Shown here: piece after piece, positions 12,271 to 20,343 of the stretch | Layout: every line of letters begins with the position of its first letter | Position numbering within the stretch: the stretch's first letter is position 1 | Source: Candidatus Buchananbacteria bacterium | GTDB lineage: Bacteria; Patescibacteriota; Patescibacteriia; 2-01-FULL-39-33 | Direction of reading: 5' to 3' | NCBI GenBank assembly: GCA_903859075.1 | Contig: CAIOLF010000068.1 | Location: forward strand, 1-38,575 | DNA: 38,575 nt | The notes under the pieces: generated by a model | What the model was told of the DNA's origin: nothing | The model's database searches: none | The model's input: only the letters and a program-made list of their open reading frames with translations | Program-made: the position numbers and the translations under genes

Positions 12271-12645
12271 ATGCCGACAAAAATTAATCCGTTCATCCAC
12301 TGGACGCCGCGAGTACTGGCTATTCTGTTTATATTATTTTTAGCAATGTTTTCGTTGGATGTCTTCGGGGAGGGCTATGGCTTTTGGCAAACTGTCTTGG
12401 CGCTTCTAATGCACAACATCCCCGTCTTTGTCCTACTAGTATTGCTAATCATTTCTTGGAAATATGAAATAGTCGGCGGGATTGCTTTTATTTTGGGCGG
12501 ACTGTTTTATATTGGCACTTTAATAATGCGGCCACAATTTGAGTGGTATATGTTATCCTGGTCAGCGATGATTTCCGGCCCGGCTTTTTTAATCGGAGGA
12601 TTATTTCTGGCTGAATGGTTTGGAAAGAAAAAGATGAAAATTTGA
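12271..12645 (+). CDS. Four-helix membrane protein (DUF7670-like)
   Basis: 124 residues with four hydrophobic segments (about 12-31, 40-64, 67-85, 92-115). The pattern 'WTPRVLAILFILFLAMFSLD' is typical of a small family of unknown function that is widespread in CPR and other bacteria. I recall it as DUF7670, but this needs a search. The function is unknown. It ends 6 bp before the glycosyltransferase gene, so the two are probably co-transcribed. Confidence 0.65.
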   Translation: MPTKINPFIHWTPRVLAILFILFLAMFSLDVFGEGYGFWQTVLALLMHNIPVFVLLVLLIISWKYEIVGGIAFILGGLFYIGTLIMRPQFEWYMLSWSAMISGPAFLIGGLFLAEWFGKKKMKI

Positions 12646-12651
12646 CATAAT

Positions 12652-13560
12652 ATGACCAGAGAACAAATTGGCTGTTCAATTATTGTGTGCACCTTCAACC
12701 GGCTGGATTATCTGAGGCAATGCCTCCCCTCTTTGCTGGCAATTGATTATCCGGAATATGAAATAGTCATCATAAACGACGGCTCCACGGACGGCACCGA
12801 AAAATTTTTAGATTCTTTAGACAATAGTAGAATCAAAGTAGTCCATCATGAGCGCAACCAAGGGCTGAGCATTTCCCGAAACACCGGCATCAAAAATGCC
12901 CGCCATGAGATCGTGGCTTTTACCGATGATGATTGCCGGGCCGACAAAAATTGGCTGACGGAAATAGCCAAGGGATTTGCCGGCGAGCAAATAGGATTCG
13001 TCATCGGCCAGACCTTTTATGTCAGCCAAGAATATCGCGGTTATTTTCCGGAACGCCTGGTCTCCAATCCTAACGCCAGGTGGCCGATGGGCTGCAATAT
13101 CGCCTACCGCAAAAAGGTCTTTGCCGCCTGCGGCGATTTCAACCATTATTTCTTTAGATATAATAACGAGGATTCGGAAATGGCCATTCGCGCTGCCAGC
13201 CATGGGTTTTCCTTTGTCCGCGCTCCCGGCGCCATCGTTTATCACCAAAAAATGAATTGGTCGGCCAAAGCGCTCATCAGATCGGCGAGGAATGCTTCCG
13301 TGTGGCCGGTGCTCAAGAAAAAATATCCACGCCATTATCTGGTCTTCGGCCCGCCGGTAAAATTCGGGCTGATTGTCAACGCCAAAGATTATCTGTACCT
13401 GCTGACGTCTCCAATATTGATTCCCCTCCTGCTTATCAGATATTTAGCTCACGGCAAGCGCGACCTGAAAATCTTTTTTGCCAAATGGCCGCTGTGCCTG
13501 ATATTGAGGCGATACTATATCTATAAAGAAGCAATAAGAAATAAAGTACTGATGTTTTAA
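12652..13560 (+). CDS. Glycosyltransferase family 2
   Basis: 302 residues. The GT-A fold is clear: CSIIVCTFNRLDYLRQCL (8-25), IVIINDGSTDGTE (38-50), NQGLSISRNTGI (69-80) and the metal-binding FTDDDCRADKNWL (90-102). The usual acceptor-site acids are in YNNEDSEMAIRA. Near the C-terminus a hydrophobic stretch (LLTSPILIPLLLIRYL) could be a membrane helix or an interface with the membrane. Such enzymes build surface polysaccharide or glycosylate proteins or lipids at the inner face of the membrane. Donor and acceptor are unknown. Confidence 0.85.
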   Translation: MTREQIGCSIIVCTFNRLDYLRQCLPSLLAIDYPEYEIVIINDGSTDGTEKFLDSLDNSRIKVVHHERNQGLSISRNTGIKNARHEIVAFTDDDCRADKNWLTEIAKGFAGEQIGFVIGQTFYVSQEYRGYFPERLVSNPNARWPMGCNIAYRKKVFAACGDFNHYFFRYNNEDSEMAIRAASHGFSFVRAPGAIVYHQKMNWSAKALIRSARNASVWPVLKKKYPRHYLVFGPPVKFGLIVNAKDYLYLLTSPILIPLLLIRYLAHGKRDLKIFFAKWPLCLILRRYYIYKEAIRNKVLMF

Positions 13561-13565
13561 AAAAT

Positions 13566-13834
13566 ATGAATAAAAAAATCTACTGATAATATTCATACTT
13601 TTCATTATCTTTTGCGCCTTTGGTGTTTTTGTCATTTACCAAATGACCACCACTTATAATGCGCACCATACTTTTGACGGTTATTGCAAGTGGCGCGGAT
13701 TAGTGGTGGAGAGCCAGGCCAGCGATTACGGAATCTGTAAAAATTTACGCACTGGTGAAAAGTTCAAAATCGTGTTATATAATGGCCGCTGGTACTTAGC
13801 TGGCGACTTGCCGTGCGGTTTCTTATGTTTTTAA
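13566..13834 (+). pseudogene. Small exported protein with an apparent frameshift at an A7 run
   Basis: The frame 13643-13834 encodes 63 residues beginning MTTTYNAHHTFDGYCKWRGL, with four cysteines. Upstream in the same frame (from 13574) is a clear membrane segment LLIIFILFIIFCAFGVFVIYQ, but it has no start codon. An ATG at 13566 (MNKK) is joined to it only if one base is added in the A7 run at 13572-13578. The intact protein would be about 89 residues with a signal anchor. It may be a real frameshift, polymerase slippage, or a homopolymer sequencing error. It follows the glycosyltransferase stop by 5 bp. Confidence 0.5.
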
Positions 13835-13884
13835 TTGGGCTTAGACGATTGAAAGGGAAATAATTTCATTTTTTAAAAATCTTT

Positions 13885-14169
13885 ATGATAATGCTGATAA
13901 TTATTATCATTGCTGCTGTCTCCGCCTTCGTCGGTTTTGCAATCGGGCGGCTTGGCGACAAGTACGGCGGCCACTTAGTCGGGCCACATCATTGGATTTA
14001 CGGCGTGATCTTGATTGCTGTAGGGGCATATTATCTGAATCACTTGACCGGTATCGCTGCTTTGTCTTTCGGCACGGGGCACTTCATCAGCGACCTTAAT
14101 GATTTTTTGCATTTCCGCATCGGGGGCGTAGATATACCTCATAAATGGAGATTTTGGAATATCGATTAA
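13885..14169 (+). CDS. Small membrane protein
   Basis: 94 residues with two hydrophobic segments (1-22 and about 38-66) and a His-rich loop (GPHHWIYG, and HLTGIAALSFGTGHFISD). The HxxxD-like polar residues within or beside the helices resemble small hydrolase-like membrane proteins of CPR, but no family was recognised. It is predicted to sit in the cytoplasmic membrane. It has no SD. Confidence 0.5.
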   Translation: MIMLIIIIIAAVSAFVGFAIGRLGDKYGGHLVGPHHWIYGVILIAVGAYYLNHLTGIAALSFGTGHFISDLNDFLHFRIGGVDIPHKWRFWNID

Positions 14170-14200
14170 AATAATTGCTTAAGCTAAAATAATTCTATAT

Positions 14201-14237
14201 AAAAAAAGAAGGGCAATCCTGCGATCAGGATTGCCCT
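14201..14237 (-). terminator. Terminator of the porin-like operon
   Basis: On the minus strand an 11-bp perfect stem AGGGCAATCCT/AGGATTGCCCT (14227-14237 with 14210-14220) with a 6-nt loop is followed by TTCTTTTTTT. Confidence 0.9.
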
Positions 14238-14244
14238 AACATAA

Positions 14245-15249
14245 TTAGAATCGAAATTGCGCCCGAGCCAGCAGACGATCCGGCAGTTTTCCGTCAACCG
14301 TTTTCTCGTAATCGACGGTGAACGAATATTGATCGTCTTTGGCCAGCAGACGCAAGCCAGTCGTCCAGACGACGCTAGTGGCGTCCGAGGTGAACATTTC
14401 CACCCGCTTTACCGAGACCGAACCGTCCTTGGCCTTGGACCGCTGAAACTCCTGATACGACTTTTGGATGTCGGCCGTACCGTCTAATTGGCTATGGAGC
14501 TCCAGCCAAGTCAGCGGCTTGTATGCGGCGAGCAGGTAGGCGCCAACGCTGTTGCTGACCTTGCCGCTGGCGTTGTCAACGTAAGAAATCTCGCCGCGAA
14601 GCAAAGATCTCTTAGTCGCCTGCCAAGTGAAGTCAGCGGCGGTCCGGCAAGAGGCGGAGCTGACTTGCAGCGTGCCTGCCACGCTCCCAGATTCCAGCTT
14701 CTTCTCCAGACGCGCTGAGAATTCCGGATTTTCCCAGCACCCCTTGTCGTCAAAGCTCAGTCCGGAAGCGCCGCTTATCGCCGCTTTGAGCGTCCAATCA
14801 CCCTTCAGCTTGCCTTCCAGCATCAGCCCCGTGGCATAACAATTGAAAGGAACGGCTGAAGGATAATTCACCGTCTCCAACTTGAAATGCGGCGGTGTAG
14901 CGAAGCCGCCGGGCAGAAAGAGACGGCCAACGCTCAATCGCCAATCATCTGAGAGCTTGTAACCGACATTCAGCTCTCTCAGCCAATTGCCGCCTGACTC
15001 TTGCAGATCGGCGAAGTTGAATTCAGTGCAGACATCCCACTTCTGCCAAGAGAGCGTCAACCGCGTGCGGAGTTCAATCCAGTCAAACTCGCCATCGGAC
15101 ACCGGGGCAACGCCCAGCGCGCAAGTCGCCTGAGCAAATCCCTTGATCGTAAGCTTGGCATCGCCCAGCTTAATCTCCGGAATCAGCTCCTGCGCCAATA
15201 CTGCCGGCGCCACCAGTAACAACATCAATACCACAACCGCTTTTCTCAT
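14245..15249 (-). CDS. Porin-like outer-membrane beta-barrel protein
   Basis: 334 residues from the ATG at 15249 (AAGG just upstream; an in-frame earlier ATG at 15276 lies inside the previous gene). A typical signal peptide (MRKAVVVLMLLLVAPAVLA, cut after AxA) is followed by GDAKLTIKGFAQATCAL, like the N-terminus of phosphate-selective (OprO/OprP) type porins. Repeated amphipathic beta strands follow (RLSVGRLFLPGGFATPPHF, LRGEISYV, LLAAYKPLTWLELHSQLD, YSFTVDYEKTV). The last residues ARAQFRF end in Phe, the usual BAM recognition signature. CPR bacteria are generally thought to lack an outer membrane, so its location is unclear. Starts 4 bp after the upstream gene. Confidence 0.65.
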   Translation of the reverse strand: MRKAVVVLMLLLVAPAVLAQELIPEIKLGDAKLTIKGFAQATCALGVAPVSDGEFDWIELRTRLTLSWQKWDVCTEFNFADLQESGGNWLRELNVGYKLSDDWRLSVGRLFLPGGFATPPHFKLETVNYPSAVPFNCYATGLMLEGKLKGDWTLKAAISGASGLSFDDKGCWENPEFSARLEKKLESGSVAGTLQVSSASCRTAADFTWQATKRSLLRGEISYVDNASGKVSNSVGAYLLAAYKPLTWLELHSQLDGTADIQKSYQEFQRSKAKDGSVSVKRVEMFTSDATSVVWTTGLRLLAKDDQYSFTVDYEKTVDGKLPDRLLARAQFRF

Positions 15250-15253
15250 CGCC

Positions 15254-16528
15254 TTACCCTTTCTGTGTGCAGCCAAGGGTAAAGCTTTTACTCAAAAGCG
15301 ATTGCTCCTTGGCTGCGGCCGGAGGAGCCCGCGGCATTGACTGCAACCAGTAAACCGGCGTCAACCATTGCCGCAACTCCCCTATTGTCATACCTCCAAA
15401 ACAATTCTGCCGCCAGACAACCGAGCCCGGCAACACCGCCAGCAACTGACCGATTCCGCTAGGAATCTTTTTTTTGCCAGCCGATATTTGTTCCAACTCC
15501 CCAAAGGATTTCTCCCGTAATGAGTCGGCAATTACTGAGATGACACTAGCCGCCGCTCTGGCAGAGCGCGCTGCCGGCTGCTGGAAATGGAAAATGCCAA
15601 TCAGCCAGGCCAGCAAACAGACCGTGATCGGACGACGAATTCTGACCGTAGTATTTTTGGCTTGCGCCAGGGCTTCGTCAAACCTCAATAGCGGCTCTTC
15701 CAGTTGCCGGAGGATCGCCTGCCTCTCTTGAGCGTCGGGCCAGCGATAGTCATGAGCCAGCCGGAATTCTTCCTCCAACTGACAATAGACGAGAGCGCGA
15801 GCCGCGGTCTCAGAAACACAGAGAATCCCGACTGGACCGCCGCAGCAGGCCAGCAGCAGGCGCCAGGGCTTGAGCAGTAACTCCTCCTTGACCGACTCGC
15901 CTTTGTACCTGCGATTGATCAGCAGGATGATCAATGACGGCAGGGTCAAGAGCCAGTACCACTTGAAAGCCCATTTGCCAAAATTCACCAAGTCCTGATT
16001 CTCGAGCGCTACTTTGGTGCCGGGGTATAGCTGCCTGGCATCCTCTCGTGCTTTGAAAAACCCAATCAAGAACCGACATTCCAACTCATGTCTTTTATGC
16101 TGGGGATTCTTTTCAAAATCCTCGAGTACAAAATCCGGCGTGTCGGCAGTCGGCTTCCAGTTGGCAATAAAAAATTCTTTCGCCACCAAACAAGTCACCG
16201 TGGTATAGTGTTCCCACTTCATGCTCTTCCGAGAACAGACATCAATAAACATCATCTGCTTCTCGGCCGCTTCCTTTACGGTCAGCGAGCCATCTTTGGC
16301 TTTTTGCCTGATGCTCTCCAAAATTCCCTCAAGCTCGGCCGTGACTTGGTCGTATTCCGGCATGCCAGGGTAAATTGCGGTTGCTTGTATTTTCTGGTGG
16401 TTAGCGTAGATCTCCCGCCAGAAATTCCAGTCGCCTGCCAAAGCGACAAACAATATCACAATCAGCCAGGAGACGGCTGTCTGTGATACGGGCCATGACT
16501 TTTGGTCGCGCCAATAATCATTGGGCAT
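15254..16528 (-). CDS. Hypothetical multi-pass membrane protein, operon with porin-like gene
   Basis: 424 residues from the ATG at 16528, chosen because AAAGGAG lies 7 bp upstream; the frame is open to 16663. About four hydrophobic segments are visible: SQTAVSWLIVILFVALAG near residue 20, WYWLLTLPSLIILLI near 190, LLLACCGGPVGILCV near 220 and ITVCLLAWLIGIFHF near 305. A charged, Glu/Lys-rich domain of about 120 residues lies between the first two. No family was recognised. The stop codon is 4 bp upstream of the porin-like start, so the two are one operon. It may be an inner-membrane partner of the beta-barrel. Confidence 0.6.
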   Translation of the reverse strand: MPNDYWRDQKSWPVSQTAVSWLIVILFVALAGDWNFWREIYANHQKIQATAIYPGMPEYDQVTAELEGILESIRQKAKDGSLTVKEAAEKQMMFIDVCSRKSMKWEHYTTVTCLVAKEFFIANWKPTADTPDFVLEDFEKNPQHKRHELECRFLIGFFKAREDARQLYPGTKVALENQDLVNFGKWAFKWYWLLTLPSLIILLINRRYKGESVKEELLLKPWRLLLACCGGPVGILCVSETAARALVYCQLEEEFRLAHDYRWPDAQERQAILRQLEEPLLRFDEALAQAKNTTVRIRRPITVCLLAWLIGIFHFQQPAARSARAAASVISVIADSLREKSFGELEQISAGKKKIPSGIGQLLAVLPGSVVWRQNCFGGMTIGELRQWLTPVYWLQSMPRAPPAAAKEQSLLSKSFTLGCTQKG

Positions 16529-16741
16529 AATCCATCTCCTTTCTGGTGTAAAAACTCCAATTGTAAAGGCCAAATAATGCCAAGAGGGCATCGTTATATG
16601 ATAGCAATTTTTTGCTAATTTGTCAATAACTAACAACCTGCTTGCCTTTTTCTCAAATTTCATTTATAATACATTCATAAATTAAAAGCTCCCCCAAAGG
16701 GGGTTTTAAAATACAAAAAATTCAATAAATCACGCAAAAAT

Positions 16742-16930
16742 ATGGCTAAAATCGGGGATCTCGGACAATACATCAAAGATTCCAAAAATGAGATGAAAAA
16801 CGTCACCTGGCCCAGCCGCGCCGAAATTAAAAAGCACACTCTGCTGGTTATCGGCATTTCTCTGGGCGTCGCCCTCTTCCTGGGCATCATCGACTACATC
16901 CTGACTTTGGGCTTTGAGAGATTTTTTTAA
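16742..16930 (+). CDS. secE: Preprotein translocase subunit SecE
   Basis: 62 residues, the minimal SecE form. The amphipathic helix with the conserved ELKKVTWPSR-like motif appears as EMKNVTWPSRAEIKKHT (17-33), followed by one membrane segment (LLVIGISLGVALFLGIIDYIL, 34-54). SecE clamps SecY in the membrane. It is directly upstream of nusG in the usual order. It has no SD. Confidence 0.95.
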   Translation: MAKIGDLGQYIKDSKNEMKNVTWPSRAEIKKHTLLVIGISLGVALFLGIIDYILTLGFERFF

Positions 16931-16954
16931 AACTTCTAAATAATTTAAATAATT

Positions 16955-17500
16955 ATGGCCAAGCAAAATTTACAATTGGGCAGGCGCTGGTATGTCCTGC
17001 ACACTTATTCCGGCCTAGAAGAAACCGTGGAGCGCAACCTCAAACAAAGGATTGAGTCCATGGACATGGAGGATAAGATCTTTGGCATCCTGATTCCGAA
17101 AGAGAAAAAAATCCGCATCAAAAACGGCAAGCGCAAAGTCGTGGAAGAAAAAATCTATCCCGGCTACGTGCTGGTGGAAATGATCGTCACCGACGAGTCG
17201 TGGTACGTCGTGCGCAACACGCCGCATGTCACCGGCTTCGTGGGATCAGGCAATACTCCGACTCCGATTTCGGAAGAGGAAATCAAATCACTTCAGAAAC
17301 GCATGGGCGTTGACGAACCCGAATATCAGATTGACGTTGCCAAAGGCGATGCCATCCGCATTATTGACGGGCCTTTCAAGAACATGGAAGGCAAAATCAC
17401 CGAGATTGACGAGAGCCGCGGCAAGATCAAGGTGCTGATTTCCATGTTCGGGCGCGAAACGCCGGTGGAGCTGGACTTCCTGCAAATAAAAAAGATTTAA
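16955..17500 (+). CDS. nusG: Transcription termination/antitermination factor NusG
   Basis: 181 residues. The NGN domain (RRWYVLHTYSGLEETVERNL, 10-29; IYPGYVLVEM, about 67-76; VRNTPHVTGFVG, about 85-96) is followed by a KOW domain (KGDAIRIIDGPFKNMEGKITEID, about 129-151). It binds RNA polymerase and couples it to Rho or the ribosome. It starts 24 bp after secE and has no SD. Confidence 0.97.
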   Translation: MAKQNLQLGRRWYVLHTYSGLEETVERNLKQRIESMDMEDKIFGILIPKEKKIRIKNGKRKVVEEKIYPGYVLVEMIVTDESWYVVRNTPHVTGFVGSGNTPTPISEEEIKSLQKRMGVDEPEYQIDVAKGDAIRIIDGPFKNMEGKITEIDESRGKIKVLISMFGRETPVELDFLQIKKI

Positions 17501-17505
17501 AAAAT

Positions 17506-17602
17506 CAAGATACAAGATGCGAGAAACAAGAAACAAATAATTCAATAATCAGCTTTGACTTTTTGATTGAATTTGTATCTTGTTTCTTGTATCTTGTGAT
17601 TT
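17506..17602. repeat. Imperfect inverted repeat between nusG and rplK
   Basis: The motif AAGATACAAG occurs near 17508, and the complement TTGTATCTTGTTTCTTGTAT occupies about 17569-17593. The two arms can form a large A/U-rich hairpin. Similar AAGATACAAGAAACAAG spacers are frequent between genes in CPR genomes. It may terminate secE-nusG transcripts weakly. Confidence 0.5.
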
Positions 17603-17606
17603 GAAC

Positions 17607-17644
17607 GCCTAAGCTTCTCATTATTTGTGATAAATAATGTAGGC
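17607..17644 (+). promoter_or_regulatory. Leader hairpin upstream of rplK
   Basis: GCCTA (17607-17611) pairs with TAGGC (17640-17644), with an inner ATTATT/AATAAT stem. It lies 37 bp before rplK. Its position suits a regulatory leader for the L11-L1 operon, but it does not show the GTGG/CCAC pattern seen before rplA. Confidence 0.35.
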
Positions 17645-17680
17645 GGAAAGAATAATTAATCAATTATAAATGTTCCGAAT

Positions 17681-18112
17681 ATGGCAAAAATAAAAAAAAT
17701 AAAGACCCTGATAAAATTACAGATTCCGGGCGGAGCCGCCAATCCCGCGCCGCCGGTCGGTCCGGCCTTGGGCCAGCACGGATTAAACATCGCCGAATTC
17801 TGCCAGAAATTCAACGCCGCCACCCAGAAGATGGCCGGCGATATCGTGCCGGTGGAAATCACCGTTTATGAAGACCGCACTTATGCCTTCATCCTCAAGA
17901 CCCCTCCGGCGGCCGAATTGATCAAAAAAGCGGCCGGCATCCCCAAGGGATCAGGAAAGCCGCTCAAAGAAAAAGTCGGCACGATCACCAAAAAGCAAGT
18001 TGAAGAAATCGCCAAGATAAAATTGCCCGACCTTAATACCACCGATCTTAAAGCCGCGATGAAAACCATTGAAGGCACGGCGAGGCAGATGGGAGTGGAA
18101 ATAAAAGAATAA
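17681..18112 (+). CDS. rplK: 50S ribosomal protein L11
   Basis: 143 residues, standard length. The N-terminal domain has IKLQIPGGAANPAPPVGPALGQHGLNI, a hallmark of L11, and the C-terminal RNA-binding domain has the pattern KKQVEEIAKIKLPDLNTTDLKAAMKTIEGTARQMGVEI. It binds 23S rRNA at the GTPase centre. The order secE-nusG-rplK-rplA is conserved in bacteria, but rplJ and rplL do not follow here. Confidence 0.98.
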   Translation: MAKIKKIKTLIKLQIPGGAANPAPPVGPALGQHGLNIAEFCQKFNAATQKMAGDIVPVEITVYEDRTYAFILKTPPAAELIKKAAGIPKGSGKPLKEKVGTITKKQVEEIAKIKLPDLNTTDLKAAMKTIEGTARQMGVEIKE

Positions 18113-18139
18113 AATTACAAAATTAAAAAATTAATTAAC

Positions 18140-18171
18140 GTGGGAGAGCAAATAATGCTCATTATAACCAC
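18140..18171 (+). promoter_or_regulatory. Putative L1-binding autoregulatory hairpin
   Basis: Between rplK and rplA, GTGG (18140-18143) pairs with CCAC (18168-18171) and an inner GAGCA/TGCTC stem lies beyond an asymmetric loop (GA versus ATTATAA). GTGGGAG...TAACCAC resembles the mRNA mimic of the 23S rRNA L1 site by which L1 represses its own operon. It ends 16 bp before the rplA ATG. Confidence 0.5.
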
Positions 18172-18186
18172 TAACCGAAAATAATT

Positions 18187-18882
18187 ATGAAAAAAGTAGA
18201 TCACAAGCCGTCCCAGAGATTCAAAGAAGCTGATTCTTTAATCGACAAGAAAAAAACTTACGGTGTCGAGGAAGCTGTTGAGCTGGCCAAAAAAAGTTCA
18301 ACCGTAAAATTCGACGCGACTGTCGAGGCGCATATCCGGCTCAATCTCAACACTAAAAAAACCGACCAGCAGGTGCGCTCCACTGTCATCTTGCCTCATG
18401 GCAGCGGCCAGACCGTCCGCGTAGCCGTCATTTCCACCAATGGCGATCAGCAAAAAGCGGCCAAAGCGGCCGGCGCCGATCTGGTAGGCGAGAATGATTT
18501 GATCGAAGAAATCAAGGCCGGGAAAATCAATTTTGACATCCTAGTGGCCACGCCAGAGGCCATGAAATTATTGGCTCCCGTAGCCAAAATCCTCGGCCCT
18601 AAGGGCCTCATGCCCAACCCTAAGGATGGCACTGTTTCCGGCAACGCCGCCGAAACCGTCGGCAACCTCAAAAAAGGCAAAATCGGCTACAAAAATGACG
18701 ACTCCGGCAATATCCACGCGATTATCGGCAAGGCCTCTTTTGACAGCGCCAAACTAGCGGAAAATTATCACGCTTTGATGGATAGCATCCTTAAAGCCAA
18801 GCCGACGAGCGTCAAAGGATCTTACATTAAAAATATTACTATCTCCACGTCGATGGGGCCGGGAATAAAGGTTAGCTTTTAG
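18187..18882 (+). CDS. rplA: 50S ribosomal protein L1
   Basis: 231 residues, full length. Characteristic stretches are TVEAHIRLNLNTKKTDQQVRS, LPHGSGQTVRVAV, the GPKGLMPNPKDGTV signature (about 138-151), and ITISTSMGPGIKV at the end. L1 forms the stalk at the ribosomal exit site and usually represses its own mRNA. Some Parcubacteria lack L1, so its presence narrows the possible lineage. It has no SD. Confidence 0.98.
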   Translation: MKKVDHKPSQRFKEADSLIDKKKTYGVEEAVELAKKSSTVKFDATVEAHIRLNLNTKKTDQQVRSTVILPHGSGQTVRVAVISTNGDQQKAAKAAGADLVGENDLIEEIKAGKINFDILVATPEAMKLLAPVAKILGPKGLMPNPKDGTVSGNAAETVGNLKKGKIGYKNDDSGNIHAIIGKASFDSAKLAENYHALMDSILKAKPTSVKGSYIKNITISTSMGPGIKVSF

Positions 18883-18889
18883 GTTATAG

Positions 18890-18925
18890 CCCGCCTTCGT
18901 CCCGCCAAGCGGGACTACGGACGGG
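18890..18925. repeat. GC-rich dispersed palindrome (GTCCCGC..GCGGGAC)
   Basis: CCCGCCTTCGTCCCGCCAAG and its partner form nested stems. Closely related elements lie at 20503-20540 and, more loosely, 29019-29053. They look like REP-type intergenic palindromes. Confidence 0.5.
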
Positions 18926-18964
18926 TAAACTTTTAGAAAAATTCAGAATATCAAATACTAAAAA

Positions 18965-19008
18965 GTCCTGCCAAAAGACCTGCCTATGCAGGCAGGCGGG
19001 GCTTTTTT
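18965..19008 (+). terminator. Terminator after rplA
   Basis: CCTGCC-tatgca-GGCAGG (18979-18996) within a larger GC-rich fold, followed by GGGGC and T6. It ends the secE-rplA cluster. Confidence 0.75.
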
Positions 19009-19074
19009 ATTAAGATAACTGTCTTTAGATTGGGGACTGTTGTTTATTGATCATTATTTTGTTAAAATGTATTC

Positions 19075-19635
19075 ATGACCAAACCAAAAAAAATAATCCT
19101 GGGTCTGGCCGGAGAAATCGCCGCCGGAAAAGATACCATTGCCGATTATCTGATTAAAAAACATCACGGTGAAAAAATCAGCTTTTCCCAGCCGATCCGT
19201 GATATTATGAAGCGGATGCAAATTCCGGTTAACCGCGTCAATTTTTCCCGTCTGGGCAATGATTTGCGCCGTGCCTTCGGCAAAGACATCTTATCCAAAG
19301 TCATTGCTCAGGATATCTTAAAAAGCCGGGCCAAAATCATCACTCTGCCTAATATTAGACTAGAGGAAGATATAATCCATTTAAAAAAAATTCCCGGTTT
19401 TTATCTGGTTGCCGTGGAAGCTGATGCCCCTACTCGTTTCGAACGCCTGAGACAGCGCGGACAAAATGACGATGACAAATCTAAAACCTGGCCGGAGTTC
19501 CAGCGCGACGCCAAACTGTATACCGAGCGGCATATCAAAGGATTAATAGGCAAAGCCAAATACCGGCTGGATAACAACGGGACGTTTAAAGAATTATATA
19601 AACAAGTGGAGGAATTAATAAAGAAGTTGAAATAA
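19075..19635 (+). CDS. P-loop nucleotide/dephospho-CoA kinase-like protein
   Basis: 186 residues. Walker A GLAGEIAAGKDT (10-21) starts an adenylate kinase-like fold. KISFSQPIRDIMKRM, LPNIRLEEDIIHLKKIPGFYLVAVEADAPTRFERLRQRGQNDDD (a lid-like region) and a C-terminal YRLDNNGTFKELYKQVEELI are typical of small archaeal and CPR 'AAA' kinases similar to dephospho-CoA kinase. The substrate is not certain. It is 45 bp upstream of tmk on the same strand, so both may supply nucleotides. There is no SD; a TAAAAT box lies only about 10 bp before the ATG, so the transcript may be leaderless. Confidence 0.65.
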   Translation: MTKPKKIILGLAGEIAAGKDTIADYLIKKHHGEKISFSQPIRDIMKRMQIPVNRVNFSRLGNDLRRAFGKDILSKVIAQDILKSRAKIITLPNIRLEEDIIHLKKIPGFYLVAVEADAPTRFERLRQRGQNDDDKSKTWPEFQRDAKLYTERHIKGLIGKAKYRLDNNGTFKELYKQVEELIKKLK

Positions 19636-19680
19636 TTTTTTTTCTTAATTCTTAATTCGTAATTCTTAATTATTGAAACT

Positions 19681-20292
19681 ATGTTCAAAAATAAATACCC
19701 GGGAAAATTCATTACCATTGAAGGGATTGATGGTTCCGGCGCGACGACGCAGGCGCTGAAGCTAAAAGAGTACCTGGCCGATAAAAATATTCCTTTTTGG
19801 CTGACGCAGGAGCCAACTGACGGCGTCATTGGCAGCATTATCAAAAGTCATCTTTCCGGAACCGCCAAAATCACCGACCATCTCGGCCTGCAACTACTGT
19901 TCGCCGCCGATCGCGCCAGCCATCTGGATCAAGAGATAACCCCCCGTTTGCAAAAAGGCGAGGTTGTCATCTCCGACCGTTATTTTCTCTCCTCCGTCGC
20001 TTACGGCTCGCTTAATGTCAGCGATGAAAATTGGCTCTACCAAATCAACGACCAATTCTTGTTGCCCGACCTGACTATTCTGCTAAAAGTGCCGGCTAAG
20101 GTGGGCATTGAAAGAATCTCTGAAACGCGTTTGAGTTTTAGCATGTTTGAGCAGGAAGAGAAACTAAAAAAAGTTTGGGATAATTACGAAAAAATTTCCA
20201 AGAGATATCCCAACATTATTGTAATAGACGGATCAAAGCCCGAAGATGATATTTTTGAAAATATCAAAATAGCGATTGAGAAAATTATCTAG
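19681..20292 (+). CDS. tmk: Thymidylate kinase
   Basis: 203 residues. FITIEGIDGSG (10-20), TQEPTDG (40-46), ADRASH and VISDRYFLSSVAYG fit dTMP kinase, which makes dTDP. The P-loop is unusual: GIDGSGATTQ has Ala21 where the Walker A lysine is normally found. The rest of the phosphate-binding loop and the DRY motif are intact, so it may still be active using another basic residue, or it may be a lineage-specific variant. The neighbouring thyA-like gene at 20585 supports a dTMP role. Confidence 0.85.
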   Translation: MFKNKYPGKFITIEGIDGSGATTQALKLKEYLADKNIPFWLTQEPTDGVIGSIIKSHLSGTAKITDHLGLQLLFAADRASHLDQEITPRLQKGEVVISDRYFLSSVAYGSLNVSDENWLYQINDQFLLPDLTILLKVPAKVGIERISETRLSFSMFEQEEKLKKVWDNYEKISKRYPNIIVIDGSKPEDDIFENIKIAIEKII

Positions 20293-20343
20293 AGTCAAAA
20301 GGCCGTCAAGTCCATAAAGTCAAAAGTCAATAACTATAAAAAT

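Noticed and set aside
14257..14839. ORFs antisense to the porin-like gene
   Set aside because: They reflect the GC-rich codon pattern of the real gene. The porin-like frame has SD, signal peptide and terminator.
17607..17644. tRNA gene or riboswitch before rplK
   Set aside because: No cloverleaf, anticodon loop or known aptamer core; only a simple hairpin is visible.
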